From contig JAPTMU010000049.1 in NCBI GenBank assembly GCA_028583405.1, positions 619,407-683,406 on the forward strand: DNA of 64,000 nt, in the 5' to 3' direction. The stretch comes from Pogonophryne albipinna. Its lineage: Eukaryota; Chordata; Actinopteri; Perciformes; Artedidraconidae. The notes beneath the pieces are model-generated. The model ran no database searches. It saw only the letters and a list, made by a program, of their open reading frames with translations, and had not been told where the DNA came from. A program made the translations under genes and the position numbers. Below are positions 23,613 through 35,939 of this stretch, piece after piece (position 1 is the stretch's first letter; every line of letters starts with the position of its first letter).

Positions 23613-25000
23613 GGTTTTGGTTATCAAACTTTGTCAACCAACTTCCTCTGCTGGAATGAATGTTATCAAGTACTGCATGTACACAAACAGCACATAGACC
23701 ATCAGAAGTGTTGGTAGATGATGCTGATGTTGGATCAGAGGGTGAATGAGAACGGTCGTCTCTCCTTGTTTTGTCAGCCAAACGAGATGGTAGAAGTTTT
23801 GTGAAGAATGTGAAAAACAAAGCTTTTAAAATCCCAGCTTCTTGAACACCTGTCTAATGGCTGTGTGGAGTTGGCCTGGTTGTATACTTTTGTTTCAGAA
23901 ACACTCGCCAAACCCAATGACCCAAATATGATTATGAAACAATCGTAAGCAACCTCAGTGTTTAATGCTCTGCAGGAAATAAGACCTTGCCGTTGATCTG
24001 GAGCCAGAAGCTAATTGCAACATGCTGGAGACATCACGGTCATCCAGAGAAGGGAAGATATTCTCAGTGAGTCGATGATGGGAAGAAATGTGCCCTAAAT
24101 ATTCTCTTCATACTTTAATTCCACATTACTGTCTGAATACAGTTGGTCTGCAACTCATTTCATGCATTTATTCAACAAGCCAGCACACTGATTGAATTGA
24201 AATCATTCCACAATTGTACTAACTCCATCGTGCTTGACTGTACTTTACTTCCTCCCGTTAAAAACAGCAATTCAAAGACAAACAAAAATGTGTAAGTGAA
24301 GACATCTGCGCAGTTTTGAAATGCGGTCTGCTACAAATACCTTCATCAGTGCGCTATAGACTCATGTTTTAAAAGCACAATTGTGATACATGTGTGTATC
24401 AGAATATGCAGATTATGCCTCGACAATCATTTGAGTTGCAGCCAAACAGGATACAGTGATCTCTGTGTGAACTTCTCAGCAGATGGAGATAAAAGACAAA
24501 CTGGGAAATGTTTGCGTTGCAGCAGCATACAAAACAAAACAAGGCATTCCTCTGTTGTTAACGCTTGCAGCAGAAGCTAAGGAAAGACTACTATCCTATG
24601 CTGTAATTCCATATTTACAAAGTAATCTGAAAAGCAGAGGTGTCTTTTTTACCCCTAAGACTTCTACCTGTATGTTTAAAAAAAGGATGGGTCTTTATAT
24701 CTGAGATGGTTTTGTTGAATGCAACGTTACCTTGCACCCATTCACTTAGTCAGCCCCTGATTTCATGAAATATGCATGTGCTAGCAGCAGGCGCTCTGCA
24801 GGGAGCTTTGGTTTCTATGGGATTCTGCTCGCTACGAAGAGGGCATCCCAGAGTAAGCTTCGCTCCAAATTGGCTCCCTGTGTCTTCTTCACCACTGCAG
24901 AGAAACCTGAGTCGTTGCATCACAGCTTGAAAAGTCTCAGACTGTGGTTCTCTGACATCAAGAGCTCAAGATCACCTCAAATCTTCCTTTAGCTCTGCTA
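23613..25000. other. Non-coding stretch, nothing recognised
   Basis: No exon, RNA gene or bounded repeat could be supported. Confidence 0.4.
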
Positions 25001-25281
25001 AGGCCGCTACACACCAACCTGAGACCAAAGAACGCCTACGAACACACCGCAAAGACTTCAGTCGACGAGTGGCAATAACTGTCCTTACCAGCAGGCAGCG
25101 GTAGTGTGTTTTCGTCATTCAAAAGAGGCAACAGCCAATCAGAGTGATTTCTTTGGCCGATTCAACATGTCAGTGTTTTCGAGGTGTGAAAATGTGTCGT
25201 AAAGCAACGACGGTGCGGGAATGCCCGACTGCCTCGGACGGCCTCTGACTCTCAAAATCGGGTAGGTGTGTCAGGGCCTTT
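25001..25281. mobile_element. Possible MITE with AAGGCC..ACACACC inverted ends
   Basis: The left text AAGGCCGCTACACACCAACC and the right text GGTAGGTGTGTCAGGGCCTT are imperfect inverses. A TAA trinucleotide adjoins both sides, compatible with a PIF/Harbinger-type duplication, but this is weak. Confidence 0.5.
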
Positions 25282-25339
25282 AAACCTGGTGATTCTGCTG
25301 GTGCACAGGTGAGGGTGGAAAGGGGGTTGAGTAAGTACT

Positions 25340-25900
25340 TTTTTTAAAATAATATGTTCATTTAGTATAGCACCCTTCACAGAAATAACATTCACAAAGT
25401 GCTTCACAGGAAAGAACAAAAGTTAAAATGAAGACCACAGGAACGTGAACACAATAACAACATGAGGCAGACATTAAGGTTAACATGAAAACAAAACACA
25501 GAGCATGTGGAGTCCAGGAAGGAACAACCATAAGAACAGAACACACATCTCCAATGGAAAAAGATGGGTCTTCAGTTGTTTTTTAAAAGCTTCTACAGAG
25601 TTCGACAGTGTTGGAGCACCACTTGAAAGGCACGGTCACCTTTAGCTTTGAAACGAGCCCGTGGGACAGCCAGTAGTCTGAAGATCTAATTTAATAATAT
25701 AACCTTTTTGATGCCTTAAGCCTATCTCGGTCACAGTGGGCGTAGAATAAGGAATATATAGCTCAGATCCTTCTCTTTACTCTCTCTGGAAGATCAAATC
25801 TAAATGCTTTCTTAATCCCAGGGGGAAACAAGGTGTTGTGACTCCATATTAGATAATGTACAATAAAAGTCCTTGTAGCCACTTGGAAATAGCCTCTTAG
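25340..25900. repeat. Probable dispersed LINE-like repeat
   Basis: Text such as ATGGGTCTTCAGTTGTTTTT, GGCACGGTCACC and GACAGCCAGTAGTCTGAAGA resembles an abundant, old teleost repeat of retroelement type. I rely on recall of the family, not on a second copy in this window. Confidence 0.45.
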
Positions 25901-25969
25901 GCACAGGAACAAGGCAGAATGTCCCAAGACTCATAGTGAAGACATGATGAAGGATACACTCTTCTAACA

Positions 25970-26356
25970 CTACACACTACAGAATTTCAGTCGGACTTCT
26001 TCCATTTTATTAGCCAGTGATCTCACATTGCCCAGGATGAGAGGGGCAAGACATGGCTTGTATACTTTACTCCACAAATTGTCTCTACAGTTTACCCCGC
26101 TTCCTCTGTGTCCTCCAGGTTTCAGTATGGATAGCCGTTGTTCCACCACCATGCAAGAGTGATCAGCTGTCCCTGATGTAAACAAGGCAGCCAAGGACGC
26201 ACCACAGCAGCAACATACATACAAAATCTCTCTCATCGCCATCAATGGGACTACGGTGGAGAGAGACAGCAGCTTCAGGTACACTGTCGCTACTGTGCAC
26301 ATGACAATAAAGCCTTGAATCTTAAATCTTGAATTCAGAAGGTTAAGAGAGGGCAC
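25970..26356 (-). pseudogene. LINE ORF2 N-terminal fragment
   Basis: The minus-strand frame contains HRGSGVNCRDNLW followed by ILGNVRSLANKMEEVRL. The NVRSLANKM-type motif marks the start of the endonuclease domain of CR1/Rex1-like non-LTR retrotransposons. Only the first residues of that domain are present. The plus strand next to it, near 26300, reads ACATGACAATAAAGCCTTGA, a LINE 3' tail, so two LINE pieces are joined head to tail or inverted. Confidence 0.7.
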
Positions 26357-26842
26357 AGCTTAATAAGTTAATATCATTTACTAATAGAAAAATAACGAGT
26401 AAGATAAATGGGAAAGCTAAAAGTAATAAATGGTACTAGCATCAACTGCCACAGGCAGCCACTGCCACTAGAGGTCAACAGCCTAAAGCCTTGCAGATGA
26501 GTTTGAACATGTTATCCCAGCGGGTCAGTCTCATCCTCTCTGGATTACGAGGCAGGTATCTGGTGATTCCATAATACCTTCACTGAGTCAGTCCTGAAGG
26601 AGCTCCAGCGCTGGAGAATATCTGCCTGGATGCCATCTGGGCTTTCCCCATCTGCACTGTCTCTCTGCCAGCAAATATCCCCCTCTGCACAGAAAGGAGG
26701 AAGAGAGCCGACTCCACAATGAAAACGGCTCTTAGATCTTCTTTTGTCTGAGGGCAGAATGCTGTCAAAACATGAAGGAATCCAGTTTCTGAGATGGTAA
26801 AGTCTTTGCAGGATGTAATTGTGTCCAGAAGTACTAAATGGC

Positions 26843-27080
26843 CTTTAAACACACACCCCCCCCCCCCTTCCTGGAAACGCCTACATTGGACTCCTTTGTC
26901 TACGCCTTTGTTTATTGAATCCACTATGTAACATCAGTGCTTCTATTGGCTAGTGCTCCAACAGATTGGTGATAGTCGAAGGGGCGGGACATCTCTACAG
27001 TAAGTGGTGGAAAATGCATGTCAGCATTTCACAGTTGATGAACATGAGCAATGCATGATAGGTCCCTTTATGGTACATTT
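26843..27080 (-). repeat. Fragment of family A element
   Basis: TGGAAACGCCTACATTGGAC, TTCTATTGGCTAGTGCTCC and GGGGCGGGACATCTCTA match, with changes, the text at 51610-51740. The end GCATGATAGGTCCCTTTA resembles a TTAA-type terminus. A C-run sits at 26856-26867. No 57-bp array is present. Confidence 0.65.
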
Positions 27081-27135
27081 GGTTAATTTGTGTGAGGGTA
27101 AAATGTATCTGCTTATTTATTTATCTGTTTCCTAA

Positions 27136-28290
27136 AGGTCCCATGTCATGCTTTTCCGGTTATTACCCGTCCCCTTGTGTGTTATGAAGGTTTGTATGCA
27201 TCCGCGGAGCTCCTCACACCAGAGTCCTGCATCGGGTCGGGTACCCCGCAAAAAAGGTGATTCGCGGGTGGTATTTTTTCAAACGCTTTTTTCCGGGTTC
27301 GGTTCTGGGTAAAACAAAGATGATGCGGGTCGGGTCGCGGGTGTTGCATAGTAAATATATAAAAATAATAATAATTTAGTTTAATGTTTAAATCCTCCGC
27401 CCTCTCCCCCGCGGGACCGCGCATAATCATAACCTCTGCAGCGCATCAATCTGCTGCGGAGCGCGCCACATTCAAAATGGCTGAGCTGAAGCTCTCTAGC
27501 GGAGAATACAGCATTTTCAATAACACTTCCTCAAGAGCGAAACCCAACGTCTGGAGGCTTTTGGTTCCTAGATGGAGACAATAACCAACATCCCACGCTT
27601 TTTGAGACAAATATGCAACTGCGTGTGTTAATAAACGTTTTCACTGCTCATATATATGCGGGTTCGGGTCGGGTTGCGGATCTTGTGCCGTCGGGTCGGG
27701 TTGGGGAACTAATTGGCAATATGTGCGGGTAGCGGGGCGGGTTCGGTATTGCACGTCGCGGGAGCGGGTCTTGAAAATCAGACCCGTGCAGGAATCTGCA
27801 TCACACACCAGGACCTTTAGGGTACATGTTCAACTAACAGGGAGTCCCATTGACTTGCATCGAGCTCCCTGGTTGGTAGTAGATGAGTTGGGATGGCGGA
27901 GGAAAGCTCTCACCCATTCTCACAGCGCTATAAACCTTTTTCTTTCTCAATATCAAGCCACACTTATTGTTCTTACTTCGGCTGTGAGTGTTTTTGTGTG
28001 CTCAGGATGAGTTTCGCGCTGTATCGCCGTCCCGGAAACCACACCAGTAAGCCAGCTCACTGAGCAGCGAGCCTCGCAACGTCCCGACCAATCAGAGCAC
28101 ACTGGGCTCACAGGGGGTGGGGGGGGCAGGAGCTCCAACAAGCCGTGTAGGACAGAGAGTGAATACACAGACTATACAGAGATGCTGTGAGAAACCAATG
28201 AGAGTTTGGAACATTGAACAATGTGAATCTATTCTAGTAGAGCTCAACAATGGAATTATGATCAGTAGAGATGGCCATGACACGGGACCT
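27136..28290. mobile_element. TTAA-type element with a nested GC-rich element
   Basis: The left end AGGTCCCATGTCATGC (preceded by CTAA, a decayed TTAA) is the inverse of the right end CATGACACGGGACCT (followed by TTAA at 28291-28294). The ends resemble family B termini (AGGTCACCTATCATGC) but are distinct. An unrelated GC-rich element occupies 27225-27793. Confidence 0.8.
27225..27793 (+). mobile_element. GC-rich hAT-like element remnant nested in the TTAA element
   Basis: The left end TCCTGCATCGGGTCGGGTA and the right end GACCCGTGCAGGA are inverted, and GGGTCGGGTT words occur at both ends. A short frame from the ATG at 27477 (MAELKLSSGEYSIFN) might be the start of a hAT/BED-type transposase, but no zinc ligands are visible. 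No clear target duplication was found, so the superfamily is tentative. Confidence 0.5.
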
Positions 28291-28299
28291 TTAATATCA

Positions 28300-29550
28300 T
28301 AGTTATCATGAATTCCTTTATTTTATTTGTATTTATTTGTGTATTTTTTTAGTTGTTGCAAAACCGTACGTATTTGTATTCATAAGAAGACCAATTTGTA
28401 GAAATATATATCTGTCTATATTGTGTATACAAGTACCCAATGCAAAACTCTGTCATATATTTGCATGTAATGCCACCTGGAGGGGTGAGGGGTCGGAGTT
28501 TACAACTTTATCACGAAAGCTCAACCATTTGTGCTGTAATGTAATGAAAAACGGATATATTAAGTTGTATATTATAGTGCTTAAAGCATGTTCTCAGAGT
28601 ACATCATGTGATCCAGAAACCCTTTTGTATCAGCAGATATTCAGAGTCCCTCAACTTGCTGTACTCTCCACGGACTGAGTCTCCTTTCTCCAGTTTTAAG
28701 TTGAAAGCAGAGACATACGGGAAGTCTGTAGAGACTTTTCTCTAGACTGTATAGATCTTTAACCTCTCCTCCAACTCTGCAATGTGAGCATTAATGATGC
28801 AAGGGGGAAGAAATCTGACTCAAAGGCGAGTTTAAATCCCGAAGAGGATGAGCTACACAAGGACAGAAGTGCTTGAAGCATTCATTTTCGACATCTCTTC
28901 CTTCAAGGTATTCCAGCATCAGCAGTGGCTTTGATAACCTGGTCAAAGTCCCTGACTGTCCCTCTATTCCAGGCATTATGAGGGATCAAAGACTGCAGAA
29001 ACAGCAGGGGGCATCTGCTGCTTTCATGGTTTCACTGACAATATGGCAGCTGAGTCAGGAGAGACACCATTCTGTTGTTAAACCTTCCCTCTCATATGGG
29101 ACAGATTTAGGAAGAATTATGTAGATGTAATGTTACAGTAACAGCAGACACTTATTCTCTTTACTCTAAGGATCTATATGTGAAACAACTACTTTGATTT
29201 ACCATAAAACAACCATAATATGTCATCAGAGATTAAGGAAAATTGACTTCTCTGACAACGGTGCTACACACTGCTTTCACATTTCTGTTCATGTTCTTTA
29301 CATTTAGGCCTGCGTGATCCTGTCAACGTCCATTTTTAAAACTGAGGGATGTCAGATATTTAATAACTTGGCAGGCAAACACAGTATGCTGCGGGCGTGG
29401 AACAAGCAAATGAAATTGGATGAACAGACGCAGCATGATATCTTGGATTCTGACCAAACCCCAAAAGCCTCTGCATCTTTCTGAAGCTACACGACCACAG
29501 ACATGGTAAACTAAAAAGTGGTGCAGAGATCACGTGTTTTTGTAAGCTAA
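28300..29550. other. Non-coding stretch, nothing recognised
   Basis: No exon, RNA gene or bounded repeat could be supported. Confidence 0.4.
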
Positions 29551-29554
29551 TCTG

Positions 29555-29800
29555 GAAGTTAGCATTGCAAGGTCTCCCTCGACAAAAAGCAATGGGACGT
29601 TTCCATGTGATTTTGGAATATTGCAGAAAATAAGCTCTGTGGCAAACACACATTATGATACTTACAGGTTCTGTTCAGCAGGAATATCTCCACATATTAA
29701 CAACACGAAAAGCTAACTTTAAGCTATACAGGAACTACAGCGCGGTCACATGACTTCACGTCACCACCGCTAAGCTAAAGGCGGCTAATGTTGGGCTTTA
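29555..29800 (+). repeat. Dispersed repeat, copy also at 9.2 kb
   Basis: It shares GCAAGGTCTCCCTCGACAAA, GTTCTGTTCAGCAGGA and CGCTAAGCTAAAGGCGGCTA in order with 9190-9450. Confidence 0.65.
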
Positions 29801-30166
29801 AAGGAACTATAGCACGGGCACTATACGGTGGTAGTGGAGCACGCTCAGATACTGCGGAGCGCATAAAGCTTAGCAGACTCTTCACGCTAACGAAGGATCA
29901 CTTCTAGGCTACTGTCCCGCAGCTCCTGCCTCTCTGTTGGACTCTGTCGCAGCGGGGCTACTGCTGTGGTGCGGAGCGCACAAAGCAGACAACAAAGGAT
30001 CACTTCTTCTTCAGGGCAGGGAAGGCTACGCAGTACGCAGTCTACTGTCCCGCAGCTGCTGCCTCTCTGTTGGACTCCGGTACTGCACATTGCTCACGGG
30101 AAAAATGAGTGGGGGGCGAACGCACTAACCACTCCGCCAACGCCACAGTCACCCCCGTCGTGAGGT

Positions 30167-30771
30167 TAACGGAGCGTCCACACAGCAGCGTGCGTTGACG
30201 CTTGGCGGTGGGCGTATCTGAAGCTTGGGGATTTTTTGCGAGCAACGCGACCAACAACCAATCACATGAATCTCCCGCCCCCGACATACAAAGCAATAGC
30301 AATGTTAAAACGAAGTCAACTGGATATAAAATCCCCAAACAGGCGAAAACCTACCAGTTTCACCCACTGTCTCTGCCACCTCCCTCCATGCCTCACTCCT
30401 CCGGTTTGTATCCCGGTAGATGAACAGAGACTGATCATTCAGCACCGGGTGATTCACTACCGCTATAATGAATTTTCCCTCCATTTTTTGGAATATGAGG
30501 AAATGACCTGCGTAGTCTCTCCCAGCATACACGCGGTTTGATTGGCTAGCGCTTGTACTGGCAGATTTGCATAAACGGGATTTCATTGGCTGACGCTTCT
30601 GCCGAGGCGTCAAAAGTTGAACATTGCTCAACTTTTGAAGCCAGCAACGCCAGCAACGCTCCACGTCGCTTCCCAAAATGCAGTTCGGCTAAAAGTGACG
30701 TCACCCCATTCAAAGTGAATGGGCAGAAGCGTTGGAAGCTTCAACGCACGCCGCTGTGTGGACGGGCCGTT
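30167..30771. mobile_element. MITE with GTCCACACAGC inverted ends, about 600 bp
   Basis: The left end TAACGGAGCGTCCACACAGC and the right end GCTGTGTGGACGGGCCGTTA are inverted repeats, and similarity continues inward through the GCGTTGA/TCAACGC words. No transposase frame is present. A 3-bp target duplication could not be confirmed. Confidence 0.75.
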
Positions 30772-30804
30772 ACACATGTTTACGCTTTAACGGAAGACGA
30801 TTAG

Positions 30805-30940
30805 GGCTACGTACATTTTCTCGAAAATCCGAGAAAAAAAGGTGAAATTTTCTTTTTACTCTTCAGAATTTTTACTTTTTTCTCAGAATTTTAACTTTCT
30901 TCCTCATCATTTTTGGCTTTTTCTCAAAATGCTGTCTTTT
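30805..30940. repeat. T-rich imperfect repeat (TTTTTCTCAGAATTTT type)
   Basis: Words such as TTTTTTCTCAGAATTTT and TTTTTCTCAAAAT are repeated at irregular spacing. Related text occurs at 34545-34745 and, reversed, at 35380-35620 and 36020-36370. Confidence 0.6.
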
Positions 30941-30944
30941 TTAA

Positions 30945-32085
30945 TGCTTTACAATTTGGGAGACAACAAGAAATGCACTTCTTCTACTGTTTTTGTTGTG
31001 TAGCATAACTCTACTCACATTTGATCTTCACATTTTACTAGCAGAGCTATTGATAAAACACACACTCACAAACTGCCATGCATGGGTTAAGTGTCTTGCA
31101 CAAGGGCATTACTGTACATTAAGTTACATTACTTCTAACCTCTGTTTGGATGCAGGCTCATACACCTTTAAACACTTCCTACAAATGCAATGTTCCCAGA
31201 AAGAGGAAGGAGAATCTCTCAGATGAAACAGATTTACTAATAATGTTGTTGCAGTAAAGCTATCTCTTTCTCCACACACTGAAACACTGCGGTGTGTCTC
31301 TGTGAGATAATGATGGATTGTTGTTTGGTTTAAATCTAGGCAGGGAGCCACGTCTCTGTGGTTTGATGTTTCCTGTCTGCATCTCTCCTACATACATCTT
31401 CCTCAAGGTCATCCTTTATCCTGAGGAAATAGGGGTGCATAACAGTAACCGTGGAAAATATTTTGGGTTGAATTGCGGACACAAGGAAACCCTTTAAAGT
31501 AAACTGTCTCAACTTAATTTGTAGCCTTGGAAAGCAGGGCGATGACTGAGCACCAGCGCCAACAAACACAGTAAGGGATCAAGGAATGTTTCTTTTAAAT
31601 ATGAGCATGGAGAAAGTGTATGCTCCAGCTGGGAACTTTTATCTAAAACCCCTCCTAAGAATAATGGAATTAAACCTGATAGTTATCTCCATTTTCTTGA
31701 CTGTACCAGTATTCTGATTACATGTTTTCTTATGTAACTGTAAAGGAATAGTTACTTTATTGTTGTATCCTCATCAAATAATCCCGTTTCATGTAACCTG
31801 TTGCTCCTCAAGTCTTTCGTTTTGCTTCTGCCACCCGAAAACATTTCTGAAGCAGAGTCTTGCTTCACTCCCTTCGGCAAACTGTCAAAAATACATCATA
31901 TTAAGTCAGACTGTGTTCCTAAAACACTGGAGCTGTGAAAACAATACAGAACTGCTCTACTTCTACTTCCCAAACCACGGTTATCAGAGGCAGGAGGCCG
32001 CGTTGAGACTTTCATTCTTTAATTTAATTCCCCCTTTAAATCGAAATTTGTAAAAAAATAGTTTTTCTAAGTCAGCTCTGTGTTT
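30945..32085. other. Non-coding stretch, nothing recognised
   Basis: No exon, RNA gene or bounded repeat could be supported. Confidence 0.4.
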
Positions 32086-32095
32086 TTGTTTAAAT

Positions 32096-33132
32096 TAATG
32101 CTGTCAAAATTATCGCGTTAACGGCGGTAATTAATTTTTTGAATTAATTGCGTTAAAATATTTAACGCATTTAACGCATGTGCAGAATGGCCCGCCCCAT
32201 ACGTGCCACCAGTGGCAGCGCCAGGGTATGGCTGGGGTAGGCTACACCCATACCAAGAAATGGCTTAGCCCCACCATGAAAAATGATGTTAAAGTAAGCT
32301 AAATAAAGTCCGCCAACTGGCGGAGTAAATTGCACAGACAGCAGTTAGTAAGATTGATTTCAGAAGCCACTTGTCTGGAAATACCGAAGACCAGAAACGG
32401 TTTTGAAAACTTTTGTCACGTAGTGATCGTCTTCTCAATAGAACATCTTTGATAATGTCGGTGTTGTTGCAGGAAGTCCCGACGGAGAATACTTTTGCTG
32501 TAGTACAGGGGTGCACATAACTGGTACGCAGGTTATGTGCGTAATCTGAAACTTGTGTCACAAAGCGCATTTGCGTACCGACGTACTTGTGAAGCTTTTC
32601 CAGAAGGCGGTTAGATCACCGGACGACAGAGTCGGTCTCCGTGTGCACAGACAGGGCTGCTGTTAACGTCGGTCTGTACAACGGAACTGTGCCAAAACTA
32701 CGCCAACCGGCAGCGGAGGGAGACTCTTCCCCCCTTCACTGGAGAACTGCGCTAAAACAGCTGATCACAACGTTCGCACTCTGTGGTCACGAAGTACTCC
32801 ACTAGCCGCCGCCGCCCCCCTCTGTCGACTTTCCTGAAGTACTCCCCCGTTGATAGAAATCAACACGTAATGAATTAAGACCCCACGGTTTGATGATTGA
32901 TAGGTGTGTGGGTTGTCTTTCATTTTGACACGCAGAAAAATGTTATAATAAACATAGATACTGTATGTTAAATGGATATATCCGCCTTCTTTCATTTATC
33001 TTTCCATTCCCACAACAATATACATAAAGAAATGGCATATTTTGGACATAGTTCGAATGGTGATTAATCTGATTAATTAATTTTTAAGCAGTGATTAATC
33101 TGATTAACATTTTTAATCGTTTGACAGCCCTA
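32096..33132 (+). mobile_element. hAT-type non-autonomous element, copy 1 of an inverted pair, 1037 bp
   Basis: A perfect 8-bp duplication GTTTAAAT flanks it (32088-32095 and 33133-33140). The ends are TAATGCTGTCAAA and the inverted TTTGACAGCCCTA. The near-identical twin lies inverted at 62865-63881. Short minus-strand frames (MRFVTQVSDYAHN and MKEGGYIHLTYSI) are conserved between the copies only because the DNA is. No transposase domain is visible. Confidence 0.93.
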
Positions 33133-33140
33133 GTTTAAAT

Positions 33141-34540
33141 ACAAGGTTTCTATGTGACTGGAAGACAGTATTGTGAATTAGCTGATGGTGGACAGGCATA
33201 AATAACAGCTTGTAGTGGGAACTAATCCAGATCTCACATTATGCAAAGCATGTCAGTAATTGCTAATTTCGGTTTAAACACCTGAGCTAATTCTTATACA
33301 ACTGTCTGATCATATTTCTGTTATGAAAGTACTGAATGTTCTCTTCCAGTATCAGAGTAACATGATAACAAAGGTATCCCAACTGTAGCTGTGAACATGA
33401 CAGGATGTGTGATTACCTAGAAGAGCATCAGGACTGTTTGAGGCAGATGATAGCTATGTGATTAACATGATGATTCAGCCTCTATGGAGAGAGACATCAA
33501 GCATGCTCATTTCTGACGTGGAGCTAATCTGAAGTAAACATTGAATACTGCTTTCTATTCCTCCATCTTGTGACTGTGTAACTCCCTCTCTTGGATATCA
33601 GCATGTGAAGGACACTGTTCAGGAACTAGTTGATGCTCTGTATGTGATGACTCCTTCCATTCTGGAGAGGATCACAGATACATGGATCCTGAGGTTGAAG
33701 CTGAAGCCGGGGACCAGGGAGATTTCTCTAACAGTTTCCATCTTGTTTTCTTCGCCTTTCCTCAGGTTTGGCTCATTTACTCTGACAGCGCTCTGTGTCA
33801 TATGTTGCTTCAACCTTTCCATTGAACTACATTAAAACAGTTTTATTATCTTGGTTTTCCAAACATACTTTTAGCATTGGCGTTATACAAGAAATTCAAA
33901 GATTTAAAAAAAGACAACGCCCAAAAAAGATACATTAGTTGTCACAGATGTTTTTAATATCAGTGTGAATGCATAGTAGTCGTTTTTAATTTCAGCACAA
34001 ACCACAAACACGCCCTTAGAAAAATACAGTACAGCTTTGAACACAGTGTTATTTTTGGCAACATCGTCTGACAGGAAGGAGCTGCTGATCTGGAACCTGT
34101 GATCTCATCTCGTATTAAGGACGGCTTACAATAAAGTGAGATGTTCTAATTAAAAAGGTAGACACATTCAAAAGCACCACATCGGATCAAAGGCTTCAGC
34201 CAATTAGCACTGACACTGCTTACACACTTTCATTATGAATGTGTCCAAACGGCTTCAAACATGTCCAGAACACAGACAAAGTTTCATTATTAAAACATTC
34301 ACAGCCACATTAACATATTTTCTTAATTAGGAGAACAGTACTTTATGAGGTACAGTACAACCTTCAGTAAAATCATTGGCAACTCCCTGTTAAACATGAA
34401 CGGCACAGATTATAGGTAGAACAAGTAATGACTAACCTTGATGAATGAAACACTGGATAATGAAGAATAAACTATTTAATGATCACAACAAATATCTAGA
34501 GGTCAAAACATGTTTACACTGTTAGGGATGAGAATAAGGG
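33141..34540. other. Non-coding stretch, nothing recognised
   Basis: This is intergenic between hdac11 and the 5' end of fbln2, or distal hdac11 3' UTR. ATTAAA-type words on the minus strand (for example near 34471) could serve as a polyadenylation signal, but none can be chosen by eye. Confidence 0.35.
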
Positions 34541-34544
34541 CCAC

Positions 34545-34745
34545 GTGCATTTTTTTTACTGCTCAAAATTCTGACTTTTTTCTCAGAATGTTGAATTTTT
34601 TCCAAGTTTTTTAAGTTTTTTGATCTGAATTTTGACTAATTTCTCAGAATTCTAGCTTTTTTTCTCAGACATTTTCAGATTTCTGACTTTTTCTCCGAAA
34701 TATTGAGAATTCTGACTTTTATCGCAGTCTTCTTACTCTTCTTGT
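34545..34745 (-). repeat. T-rich imperfect repeat (CTGACTTTTTTCTCAGAAT type)
   Basis: Multiple degenerate copies of CTGACTTTTTTCTCAGAAT occur at irregular spacing. It is the inverse of the repeats at 35380-35620 and 36020-36370 flanking the last hdac11 exon. Confidence 0.7.
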
Positions 34746-35379
34746 AACTTTTGTTCAGATCTCAAACATTTTCAACATGTGGCGTTTATCCTCTTCCGTA
34801 TACAATTAATAATACAAAAAATCATTAGATTAGTTCGATAGCTACAGTTTTAAGGTGCTTTTTTCTTGTGTTTCATCTCTACAACTATTAAGAGGATAAT
34901 TCATAAAATGTCCACGTATTTAAAATAACCTCAAACCTGTTTACAATACCATTTTATATATTTCACATATGACATTATTCCATTTCCTGAGATGAAAGAA
35001 GACTCTTCCTAAAAGCTTCCCGAACATACATTAAACATAAAACCCTTCATTCTCCGACTTTAAAATTGCTATTAATGAAATTGACTGCAGTCAGAATAGT
35101 GCTGTTGTTGCAGTAAAATTATTCTCCTTCCAGAATTATTCCCTTTGATTCATGGCCAACCGACCAACCAAATCTTGTTAGATTAAATGTGCAATCAAGC
35201 ACTGGGTAACCCCGTCTGGTATTGAGTTAAATTAAACACCTTTGTGTGTGCAAACAACCTGACACCATATTACTGCACAATATATAGTTACTGCAGTGAC
35301 TTCACATGTTACACCTAGTAGTAGTAGTAGTAGAGGAAACAGAGGAAATACATGTTAGTGTTAGAGGCAGAATTAGTGA

Positions 35380-35625
35380 GACAGAAAAAAAAGACTGAGA
35401 AAAAAGTCAAGATTCTGAAAATGTCTGAGAAAAAAGTCAGAGTTCTGAACATTTCTGAAAGAGAAAAGAAAGAGTTCTAAAGAAAAAGTAAAAATTCTGA
35501 AGAAAAAAGTAAAAATTCTGAAAATGTCTGAGAAAAAAAAGACAGAATTCTGAGAAAAAAGTCAAAATACTGAGGAAAAAAGTCAACATTCAGAACATTT
35601 CTGAAAAAAACCAAGAAAGAATTAC
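35380..35625 (+). repeat. A-rich imperfect repeat (ATTCTGAGAAAAAAGTCA type)
   Basis: There are about a dozen degenerate copies of a 20-22 bp word containing TCTGAGAAAAAAGTCA. It lies just downstream of the hdac11 stop codon, probably inside the 3' UTR, where on the sense strand it reads as U-rich. Confidence 0.75.
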
Positions 35626-35696
35626 AAAGTGCCTTCCGTGCCTTCACATGTTACACCTTCACAGGAAACACATGTTAGTGGCAGAATTATTGCATC

Positions 35697-35939
35697 TCAG
35701 ACAGCAGTGGATGTTGACCCAGTAGATCCAGAGCTGCTCAACATGCTGGTCACCATAGACGATGACCCCTCCCCCTCCAGAGCCTCTGGACCAATCAGGG
35801 CCTCCCGATGCAGGTTGAGGATGGAGTCGGCGATGATGCGGGCGGTTCTCTTCTGGTACCCCCCCGATGTCACCATGAGGATCGGGATGCCTCGACGCCT
35901 CGCAGCCCTGAACACAATCTCATCTCTCTTAACGATGCC
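35697..35939 (-). CDS. hdac11: hdac11 exon 11 (last coding exon)
   Basis: The acceptor is CTTCAG at 35942-35940. It encodes residues 288-367 (GIVKRDEIVFRAARRR through GYQKRTARIIADSILNL) and a fish-type tail of EGEGSSSMVTSMLSSS character ending in TGA at 35699-35697. Y315 is the transition-state tyrosine. Confidence 0.96.
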   Translation of the reverse strand, partial: GIVKRDEIVFRAARRRGIPILMVTSGGYQKRTARIIADSILNLHREALIGPEALEGEGSSSMVTSMLSSSGSTGSTSTAV

